Shown piece after piece: positions 56,801 through 64,000 of a DNA stretch of 64,000 nucleotides. The DNA lies in NCBI GenBank assembly GCA_009746045.1, contig RPFO01000065.1, positions 1,166,424 through 1,230,423 on the forward strand. The letters are read 5' to 3'. The first letter of the stretch is position 1, and each line of letters begins with the position of its first letter. The position numbers and the translations under genes are program-made. Below the pieces are notes generated by a model, which had not been told where the DNA came from, made no database searches, and saw nothing but the letters and a program-made list of their open reading frames with translations. The DNA comes from Mesostigma viride (lineage: Eukaryota; Streptophyta; Mesostigmatophyceae; Mesostigmatales; Mesostigmataceae).

Positions 56801-58144
56801 GTTGCTCATCGCCATCACTGTAAAGGTAGCTCATCAACACGATGATAATGGGGCACAGCGCACGCAGGCCGCGCGTCACGATCGCACGTGGCTACAGCAC
56901 GTGCGCTGATACATGCGTGCGTTCTATCTGGTTGGATGCAAAAAGAAGGGTACAGCAGGGACATGGTTGCCAGCATGACGCATTTCACCATGCAACGCGT
57001 GAACCATGCGCGCCATAGCCTCCTGGCACTGTTTGATAACATGCTCTTCTAACCGGATTCTTTTGTGTGGTGTGGTGTGGTGTGGGGAGTGGTTTGAGTT
57101 CAGGTTTGCTGTGCATCCTCATGGGTTGCCTTGTGCGCAGGTGCGCCAGAACACCAGTGACCGGGACACCCGACAGCAGAACGCAAGAGCGATGGACAGA
57201 GCGGCCAGGAATGGAGGCATGCTGGGCCGAGGTACGCGGGAAACGATGCAACCATGGTACGGCAGACAGCGTAACACAAATTGGGGCCTTTGGGTTTGGG
57301 TCTTCATGTGGCATGATGGGGCCGGCTTACGGTGCTGTGCCTGTGGGCAGAGAAGTGGCCGCAGATGGCACGTGGTCACAATTAACACACACAAACCTCC
57401 GCCCCGCCGCCCCCCCCCCCGCATACCTCTACGCCCACTCCCACCCCCATCCCAGCGATCAGGTGGCCAGCACCAGGTGTACAGAGTGGCACACACAACC
57501 ACAACACGTTGATGGGCACCATAAGCGTAATGTCCACCCGCTGCCTACCTTTGGTACATCCCTCTGCCTAGCTTGTGTGTATCATGCAACATAATTTACC
57601 ACACCCCTTATTTCCGGTTCCCCTCCCCCATATGGGGCCCTGCCTGTGTCACGCTGGTGGCTCACCTGGACGCCGACGTCATCCTTGTCCTTGCACATAA
57701 ACAGAATTTCGTCGACCTCGTGCGCGACCTCAACCAAGAAGTGCTCCATCCAATCTGCAAGTTATCGTTGTAAACGTTACCCACAATCTGGAAGCGTCAT
57801 TGTTCGTAGCAAAAGGACTACAATATACGCAGTAGCGGAGCATGATGAAAACGAGCTACAGAACGCCAGAGACCGTGGCCTAAAGTACTTGTTTGTCGGA
57901 GTCTACGCTGAATCCCGACTCGGTCTAGAAGTTGCAGCCATGTACCTGGGTTCAGGTTGTTTTGCACCGACGACGTCTTAATCACTCGGTCCCGGCTGTT
58001 AGGGCCGGCAAGAATAACGTTCACGTACGGGTCAGATACATCGGCTTCCATAATACGGAAGCCTAGAATCTTCTTGCTATCCGCATTTGGCAGACCTTTG
58101 CCCCTCTTAATTTCAATGCGGAGCTGTCCATGGAGGAACACCAT
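47871..58144 (-). CDS. C2-domain phospholipase D, plant alpha type (about 11 exons)
   Basis: Exons (minus): 58,144-57,946; 57,754-57,666; 56,738-56,677; 55,275-54,903; 53,911-53,787; 53,406-53,328; 52,650-52,495; 51,958-51,546; about 51,171-51,148; 50,138-50,022; 48,566-47,871. Phases agree and most borders are GT-AG; those around exon 9 are irregular. About 776 residues, close to plant PLD alpha. Residues 1-130 form the C2 domain ([24 protein letters not shown]). The first catalytic motif HHQKSVICD spans exons 6-7. The second, HSKMMIVD, is at 48,306-48,329 and is followed by GSANIN. ENQ-YF falls on the exon 8-9 junction. The C-terminus ends SLTT, as plant enzymes end LTT. It hydrolyses phosphatidylcholine or -ethanolamine to phosphatidic acid, probably at membranes under calcium control. 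Introns carry G-runs and minisatellites. Confidence 0.92.
54569..54660. repeat. 23-bp minisatellite in PLD intron
   Basis: Four copies of CCCCCCATGATGGCATGAAC with small changes, in the intron between exons 4 and 5. Confidence 0.9.
55392..55418. repeat. G-homopolymer in PLD intron 3
   Basis: About 18-20 consecutive G residues. Similar runs occur in other PLD introns near 53,410, 53,470 and 53,540 (C-run). Confidence 0.9.
55911..56470. repeat. 51-bp minisatellite in PLD intron 3
   Basis: Eleven copies of a 51-bp unit starting TGGATTACTGCCCACAGC. One copy is a base shorter and several have CGC for CAC. Because 51 is 17 codons, open frames run through it on both strands; they are not genes. 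Spacers vary only by point changes, so it is not a CRISPR array. Confidence 0.95.
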
Positions 58145-58916
58145 TCTGGCAGATTTGGAGCAACAATTACTTCGCAGGCCCAAGCGCGGCAGGAACAGCA
58201 CTGCCAAACCCTTCACGCCCTGTATGCCGTTCGGCAATGGTCACGTAAAAAGTAACAGCAAGTTTAGGATAACTTGCTATCCTCCTGCGCGTACTTCCTG
58301 AAATCTCACGATACAGCGATTCCACACCCAATTACGTCGTGGGAAGAAGGGGGGAATGTAAGAAAATATCACTCGAAGCGGGCTCGAAGCAAAAGTCAAA
58401 AGATCATCCAGGTGTGTGGGAGTTGGCATTTGGCAAACGGGCAAACGAAGCCCATGTACGGTCAGCACGGACATGGCATGTGGGTGCGGGAACCGGATCC
58501 AGACTACGCGTGTCACACATGCAGCCACGGGGTTCCGGAAATAGCGAGTGACATGAAGTGCCGGGACACGCGGCGGTCGAGCGGGACACCCAGCGCAACG
58601 TGAGCAATGGAAAGAAGTCAGCAATCCGGATTAAAAATCCGAACGCCATCGCTTTATGGAGAAATACTTAATAAATCGCAGGAACAGCTTCCATCACGTT
58701 GTTGAGGGGAGAACTACGCCCGCCGGAAGACAATGCATGGACGGCACCGGCCGGGTTCCGAACGCTTTCGCCCTGTTCTAGCTTACATTGTCTTCAAAAT
58801 TGTTGAGCTGACCGGCTCGGGTGTTCCCCTGGCGCCGTATATTTTCAATCATTAGAGGTCGGACCGCCCCCCCCCTGACGCGCCCCTACATTCATCCCGC
58901 GCACCGGCGATGGCGA
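58145..58916. other. Shared upstream region of PLD and a divergent gene
   Basis: 772 bp between the PLD start (minus) and the candidate start at 58,917 (plus). Holds several short frames and no clear TATA box. It may be a bidirectional promoter. Confidence 0.4.
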
Positions 58917-59257
58917 ATGGCAATACTCGTCAGCCTTGTGTTGACGGGCATTTTCGCACTTGTCGGTGAGTCCGGTCGTGCAAGGAACCAACTCAGTCGC
59001 GCGCAGTTAGTTATGCCGTTTCCACCGTTGGTGACATATCCCGCCTGGCCAGTCCGTGGTTAATAGCGCAACACGGCCGATCCTTCACCGTTTCCCGTGC
59101 AGGTGCTGACGACTTTACCTGGCAGACATGCGCGAACCCAGGCGTCCACCACAGCCCAGCCAGTGTCGCCGGCGGGGATAACGTTGTCTCGGCAAACGCG
59201 TATAGCGGGACGTCGTGGCTCCGCGACACGGAGCCTAAAGCTCATTTGACGCGCGAG
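58917..59257 (+). CDS. Possible secreted protein, first two exons
   Basis: ATG 58,917 opens MAILVSLVLTGIFALVG, a good signal peptide. A GTGAGT donor follows 58,965 and a CAG acceptor precedes 59,103. The splice continues in frame as ADDFTWQTCANPGVHHSPAS, ending HLTRE before a GTATAC donor at 59,258. This gives 68 residues, with cleavage likely after the hydrophobic run. No family is recognised. The next 1.2 kb is mostly a polypyrimidine array and I could not find later exons with confidence. The gene may be long, truncated by the array, or a chance arrangement. It starts divergently from PLD. Confidence 0.4.
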
Positions 59258-59504
59258 GTATACATTTTTCGCTCATTCCCCTCCTTCATTAGTACGTCCG
59301 TTCATTCGTCCATTCGCCTGATTTTCCATCCATTCGTTCGTGGCCTCCAATGCTTCGATTACTCGTTCAATCCTTACTTCAGTCCTTGATTCATTCATTT
59401 ATTTACTGAGTCATTCAGTCACTCGTGCGTTAGCTCGCGTGTACGTTAGCTCCTCCGTTGAAACGCTCATCCACTCCAGCGCGGAAAATCCCTGTCATAA
59501 ATTG

Positions 59505-60476
59505 CCTCCTTCCTTCCTTCCTTCCTCCCTCCCTCCCTCACTCCCTCACTCCCTCCCTCCCTTCCTCCCTCCCTCCCTCCCTCCCTCCTCCCTCCTCCCT
59601 CCCTCCCTCCCTCCCTCCCTCCCTCCCTCCCTCCCTCCTCCCTCCCTCCCTCCTCCCTCCCTCCCTCCCTCCCTCCCTCCCTCCTCCTCCCTCCTCCCTC
59701 CCTCCCTCCCTCCCTCCCTCCTCCCTCCCTCCCTCCCTCCCTCCCTCCCTCCTCCCTCCTCCCTCCCTCCCTCCCTCCCTCCCTCCCTCCCTCCCTCCTC
59801 CCTCCCTCCCTCCCTCCTCCTCCCTCCCTCCCTCCCTCCCTCCCTCCCCCTCCCTCCCTCCCTCCCTCCCTCCCTCCCTCCTCCCTCCCTCCCTCCCTCC
59901 CTCCTCCCTCCCTCCCTCCCTCCCTCCCTCCCTCCCTCCTCCTCCCTCCCTCCCTCCCTCCCTCCCTCCTCCCTCCTCCCTCCCTCCCTCCCTCCTCCCT
60001 CCCTCCCTCCCTCCCTCCTCCCTCCCTCCCTCCTCCCTCCCTCCCTCCTCCCTCCCTCCCTCCCTCCCTCCCTCCCTCCCTCCCTCCCTCCCTCCCTCCC
60101 TCCCTCCTCCCTCCTCCCTCCCTCCCTCCCTCCCTCCTCCCTCCCTCCCTCCCTCCTCCCTCCCTCCCTCCCTCCCTCCCTCCTCCCTCCCTCCCTCCCT
60201 CCCTCCCTCCCTCCCTCCCTCCCTCCCCTCCCTCCCTCCCTCCCTCCCTCCCTCCCTCCCTCCCTCCCTCCCTCCCTCCCTCCTCCTCCCTCCCTCCCTC
60301 CCTCCTCCTCCCTCCCTCCCTCCCTCCCTCCCTCCCTCCCTCCCTCCCTCCCTCCCTCCCTCCCTCCCTCCCTCCCTCCCTCCCTCCCTCCCTCCCTCCC
60401 TCCCTCCCTCCCTCCCTCCCTCCTCCTTCCTCCCCTTCCTTCCTTCCTTCCTTCCTTCCTACCTTCCTTCCTTCCT
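59505..60476. repeat. CCCT/CCTC polypyrimidine array
   Basis: About 970 bp of CCCT tetramers with frequent CCT slips, flanked by CTTC repeats on both sides. The opposite strand is pure polypurine. Long Ser/Pro/Leu and Arg/Glu/Gly frames through it are artefacts. Confidence 0.97.
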
Positions 60477-61239
60477 TATCTCGATTAGGGTGCAACTTGC
60501 CGGTACTTGAGCTGCATATGTTATATTTAATGTGTCTGCACATTTCCAGGTCAAACCGACATTAATTGTGTTGTTTGTGCGATTAATTATGAATAAAACT
60601 GACAACTTTGGTGTTTTTATGCTTTTGGACGTCACCATTCTGTGAGCACCAAGTGGCCAACCAAGGTGTGACGTGGCACACTCAGTAAATCTGGGTACCA
60701 TGGGGAAGCTTGCCACCAAGTTTGACCGTCATTCGAATATTAGTGCAGCTAGGTCTGCTAGGAGGAATAAGAGTTAACGCCAAGCACATTGGCGTGTTCC
60801 TGATTTGGCATATCTCTACGATTCCAGCGCCACCGGAACGAGTTCATTCCGGCAAGTATCAAGAAAGTTACGGCAGTCCGACTACCCCGATCGCGCGCGA
60901 GCGCGAGCCGACTGTTATCCAAGGTCGCACCTGAATATTTACTTTACCTGCCAGCATATGTTGTTGGGCCGACAGTAATTCCTCGGCCGACAAGAATTAT
61001 GTGCTTCAGCTACGACGGTATTGGATTGATACCACGTATACAGGAAATAGGAGCCTTAAAACTGTGGTCTGTTGAGCCGCATGCGTGGTCTTGGACTATT
61101 GGATACAGATGCCATAATCACTCAGTGGGGACTGGGCTCTGTGGTCACTGTACCTGTGTAGCAGGCCTGCTGTATAGGATCTGGCCGATGTAGAGGTTAG
61201 TATGACTGTACCGGGATATAGGTCCTGAGCAGGTCAGCA
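60477..61239. other. No recognised gene
   Basis: AT-balanced. An open frame at 60,762-60,934 with a possible splice acceptor before it could be an exon of the gene starting at 58,917, but nothing supports this beyond openness. Confidence 0.35.
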
Positions 61240-61440
61240 GATACTGCTCAGGCCAAGCATGTAACACAGTGCACAAGTATATAAATATAAAGAATAGGCC
61301 AGTGCCAACTGGTCATCTTGTGAGACCTGGCATGCAGCCTCACGAGCGTTATCTTGACTTGGCAACTTTGTGCCTTCTCTCATAACGCACTCACATGCAC
61401 GAGTGCTCCGTAAACCTATATTCTAACAAAGCTCCATTCC
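61240..61440 (+). repeat. Copia-type LTR remnant
   Basis: GTATATAAATATAAAG near 61,278 corresponds to the TATA region of the copia-2 LTR, and CCGTAAACCTATATTCTAAC near 61,408 to its ...CGTAAACCTATTGATTAATA end part. It precedes a fragment of the QFVDD ORF, as in copia-2. Diverged, boundaries unclear. Confidence 0.45.
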
Positions 61441-61559
61441 AACCACGTTTCTTAAATTGCTGCAATGCAATAACGTCTCCCCATACATTGCGTAAACCTT
61501 AACTCAAATTAGAAACACGTTCTGCCCAACGACCAGGAGGGTTGTTGTGGGTTGCTGTG

Positions 61560-62126
61560 TGCAGCAGTGTCGTGGTTTGATTCGTTCGCTCATTGAATGG
61601 TGCAAGAAGAACCGCGGCAGCCAGATTTCCGGTTGCAAGGGCAGTACATTGGTGGCTGCATTGCGTCAAATTGTTCAAGATTTATCTCTAGCTATTGCTT
61701 GCAGACCGCCCGCCTGTCAACCGAAACTTTCTGCAGTTCGTCGACGATCAAGCCGAGGATTGTTGGGAGCGCATCCTGCAGCACGTCCGGACAATTGTCG
61801 TCCCTCCGTCAAGAAGCGAGGACGACATCGAGCAGGAGCTTCGCGGATTAATTGGCATTCAGTTCGTGATTACAGCGTTGGTTAATCGAGTGCGGCAGGA
61901 GCTGGAGGCAAGGCGGGGTGGTGCGCAGGTTCCAGCCGAGGTATTGCGTCGTGAACTCGAGCAGACGGCGGTGGACCTTGGAGTGCGTCGAGCTTTCGAG
62001 GGGGTCGCATTCGAGGGGATTGCAGCGGGGCCTATTCGACAGGAGCAGTTAAGTACCGCAATATCGGAACTTTTTATCACTTGCATGCAAGTGACGGAAA
62101 AAAGTACTGTTATTGCGCATGGGTGA
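61560..62126 (+). pseudogene. QFVDD-family ORF fragment (copia accessory ORF)
   Basis: From 61,695 an open frame reads RPPVNRNFLQFVDDQAEDCW and then a charged helical region (SEDDIEQELRGLIGIQ, RVRQELEARRGGAQVP). It aligns with the copia-2 extra ORF at the RPPV-x-QFVDD segment and with a similar helical part after it. The last 20 codons overlap a hairpin with CACTTGCATGCAAGTG. The start is lost. No gag or pol follows, so this is a remnant. Confidence 0.55.
62054..62120. repeat. Hairpin around CACTTGCATGCAAGTG
   Basis: A 16-bp perfect palindrome with imperfect arms (GTACCGCAATATCGGAAC against GTACTGTTATTGCGC). A related hairpin plus the same downstream sequence (GCATGGGTGAGAGAAC) lies at 62,590-62,705. 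Confidence 0.75.
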
Positions 62127-62451
62127 GAGAACGGGCGAACTCCCCCTGCCGTAATTCATTACAACTCTGGCAACTAAGCCTCGTAATTAATTACGCCCCG
62201 CAGCTCTGGTTGCTCACCGCCTTAATTACGCATCCGGCACCCTGCCTCGTAATTATCACAGCCTTAATTACGCATCCGTCCGGCAACCTGCCTCGTAATT
62301 AACCCAGCTGCTGATTGTAAACGCATGCGGCAAGCTCTGCCCCTCAATTAACCCAGAGCTCTGTTCCGCGCAACCCTCTAGGTTCCGGCGAGCCAATCCT
62401 TAATCAAGGGTACTTAGATATTTTACGCGCCGGTGCGCCAGATAATTATCT
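62127..62451. other. TTAATTA-rich spaced repeats
   Basis: CGTAATTAATTAC/CCTCGTAATTA units recur about every 50-60 bp between 62,145 and 62,300 with GCATCCGxCCGGCAACC-like partners. On the minus strand the position fits an LTR starting at 62,455. No coding sequence. Confidence 0.45.
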
Positions 62452-62475
62452 AACTCCAACCCTTTCTCTTCAGGA
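62452..62475 (-). promoter_or_regulatory. Polypurine tract / LTR junction (copia type)
   Basis: On the minus strand AAGAGAAAGGGTTGG is followed by AGTTAGATAATTATC. It is the same junction as in copia-1 and copia-2, so a related LTR begins here on the minus strand. The element body is not recognised nearby. Confidence 0.55.
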
Positions 62476-62589
62476 ACCTCCGGCCGTAGCCTCGGAGACC
62501 TGGTAATTCTAGCACCTGCGTCCCGGACGAATTATTTCCCAAATAATTTGCTCCGGCACGAACCGAACCCACAACCTCATGCGTGCGCG

Positions 62590-62680
62590 CTAAGTTGAAG
62601 TACTGTGCAATAACGGTACTTTTTATCACGTACTTGTATGCAAGTGATAAAAAGTACCGTTATTGCGGTACTTAACTTAA
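62590..62680. repeat. Perfect 23-bp inverted repeat with extended arms
   Basis: Arms 62,607-62,629 and 62,644-62,666 are exact reverse complements (start GCAATAACGGTAC), with a 14-nt loop. Beyond them GCTAAGTTGAAGTAC (left) and GTACTTAACTTAAGC (right) extend the palindrome imperfectly to about 38 bp per arm. Confidence 0.92.
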
Positions 62681-62759
62681 GCTTGGCGCATGGGTGAGAG
62701 AACAGGCGAACTCCCCCTGCCATAATTAATTACGACTCCACTAGGAACTCGGGAATGGT

Positions 62760-63075
62760 AAAAAATACCACTTTTACCACTTTTTACCACTTTTTACCAC
62801 TTTTTACCACTTTTTACCACCCACAAGGAGTAAAAAGCAGTAAAAAGCAGTAAAAAGCAGTAAAAAGCAGTAAAAAGCAGTAAAAAGCAGTAAAAAGCAG
62901 TAAAAAATACCACCTTTTACCACTTTTACCACCTAACGGAGGTGGTAAAAGTGGTAAAAGGTGGAAAATGGTGGTAAAAAGCAGTAAAAAGCAGTAAAAA
63001 GTGGTAAAAAGCAGTAAAAGTGGTAAAAAGTGGCTGAAGTGGTAAAAAGAACACCACGACGAGCACAAAAGTGGT
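62760..63075. repeat. TTTTTACCAC / AGTAAAAAGC decamer arrays
   Basis: A block of TTTTTACCAC decamers, then AGTAAAAAGC decamers, then mixed GTGGTAAAAAG units. The first and last blocks are inverse to each other (ACCACTTTTT against AAAAAGTGGT), so the region can fold into a long hairpin. The minus-strand Phe/Leu/Tyr frames through it are artefacts. Confidence 0.9.
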
Positions 63076-63214
63076 AAAAAACACAAGGGCTGAACCGACA
63101 ACAAGTCAGTTTAGGCCCAAACAATGAGTGATGCATCTTTATTCAACATAATATCGGCATGATTACACTTGTGAGCAGCATCTAATGAGGCCGCAAAATG
63201 CTGGCGCAGCAGCA

Positions 63215-64000
63215 TCAATCAGAATCATCCTTGGCATCACTACCGTTAAAATCACTGTCATTCCCCTCGTTGCTCGTGGTTTGTTCTCTATAGTCCCTGA
63301 CCGTGCGCGCGCGTGCACTTGTGCGCAACGGGGGCATGGGCTCCTTCCCCTTGTGTGATGCAGGCGCCAAAGCCTCAGATTTCTTCTTTCTCTTGCGAGG
63401 CGGGGCTGCGCGTGAGGGTTCTGCCGCCGTGGTTGCCGGCGCGGGCTGCCGTTCAGCGGGCGGCTTCTTTTTCTTGCGAGGCGGGGCTGCGCGTGAAGGT
63501 CCTGCCGCCGTGGTTGCCGGCGCGGGCTGCCGTTCATCGGGCGGCTTCTTTTTCTTGCGCGGCGGGGCTGCGCGTGAAGGTCGTGCCGCCGTGCTTGATG
63601 GCGCGGGCGACGGATCAGCGGGCGGCGGTTCAGCGGGCGGCCGTTCAGCGGCGGCTCAGGTGGGAAGTACCTGATGTCTTCCTGCCACCTTGTCGCCGTG
63701 CTTTGGAAAAACTCGTTCTCCAAAGCCCACCCGGTTGCCAGGTGACGGGGCAGCTTGCAGTGAATGACCGAAAGCTGGGGCCGATGCCGTGGGTCCAGCA
63801 CAAACCCAACAGAGCTAACAGATGTTGGCCACACTAGCTTTGCCGTGCGTGGTGCCTCGGCGCTGCGGACCAACACCAAGCGTTGATCCCGAATGTAAGC
63901 CACCTCCGATGCATCGAAAAGCTCTACTCTCAGCACAAGCTGTTGAGTCCAGTTCCCCACCGGCTGCACCAGCTTCGCCACGAGAATGTGGGTCAGGTAG
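63215..64000 (-). pseudogene. Unrecognised protein, 3' end, one frame break; runs off the edge
   Basis: From the right edge the minus strand is open: HILVAKLVQPVGNWTQQLVL, LFDASEVAYIRDQRLVLV and LPRHLATGWALENEFFQS to RWQEDIRYFP. Near 63,658 the sensible frame shifts by one base, beyond which it reads three tandem copies of a 25-26-residue unit with PAPATTAA, PSRAAPPRKKKK, and an acidic end NDSDFNGSDAKDDSD, stopping at 63,215. The Lys runs could be nuclear-localisation signals. The unbroken frame (to 63,163) turns Arg-rich and is probably wrong. The family is not recognised. The start lies outside the window. Confidence 0.5.

Noticed and set aside
59340-60543. Ser/Pro/Leu and Arg/Glu/Gly frames of 350-380 codons
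   Set aside because: Translations of the polypyrimidine array.
62814-63136. Phe/Leu/Tyr-rich frame resembling a membrane protein
   Set aside because: Translation of the decamer arrays.

Overview
The window is nuclear DNA of a eukaryote, most likely a green alga (Viridiplantae, probably a chlorophyte). The evidence is a three-exon AMT1-type ammonium transporter with the plant-type regulatory C-tail, a C2-domain phospholipase D of the plant alpha type in about eleven exons, mostly GT-AG introns, GC-rich exons, and many retrotransposons and satellite arrays. No bacterial or organellar signature was seen. The exact lineage cannot be fixed by eye.

Region 1 (188-29,163) is a nest of retrotransposons. 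An outer LTR element (LTRs 687-1356 and 28,491-29,158, polypurine tract 28,476-28,490) sits in an ACACACGC microsatellite. It carries a small RNase H1-type hybrid-binding ORF, a polyglutamine ORF, a capsid-type gag with a zinc knuckle, a DTGAS protease scrap and a possible integrase scrap. Three insertions have split it: (i) a decayed copia-like element (copia-1, 3551-11,638) in the gag frame, flanked by CCAAC target duplications; (ii) two R2-type LINE copies head to head (about 12,929-18,350); (iii) a young copia-like element (copia-2, 20,339-27,856) with LTRs that look identical and GCTAT target duplications.

Copia-1 and copia-2 belong to one divergent lineage. The protease-like domain lies between integrase and reverse transcriptase, the RT motif reads HGDD instead of YVDD, and the LTR ends are AGTTA...TAACT instead of TG...CA. 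Copia-2 also has an extra ORF before gag, related to a fragment at 61.7-62.1 kb. In copia-1 the coding body is inverted relative to its own LTRs.

Region 2 (29.2-35.3 kb) holds duplicated blocks, a 1.4-kb ACACACGC array and sequence without recognisable genes. Region 3 (35,292-38,712) is the ammonium transporter, whose second intron is filled with 9-bp and 5-bp satellites. Region 4 (39-46.9 kb) is a mosaic of a dispersed coiled-coil-coding repeat family, elements ending in a hairpin next to TTAATTAA, a broken LINE and a 400-bp CATC array. Region 5 (47,871-58,144, minus strand) is the phospholipase D gene. A possible secreted-protein gene starts divergently at 58,917. Region 6 (59.5-64 kb) has a 970-bp CCCT/CCTC polypyrimidine array, a copia-type remnant, large hairpins, TTTTTACCAC minisatellites and the 3' end of an unrecognised minus-strand gene that runs off the right edge.

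The two ordinary host genes act in ammonium uptake (AMT) and in phosphatidic-acid production from membrane phospholipids (PLD). Nothing suggests that they work together. Everything else is mobile or repeat DNA.
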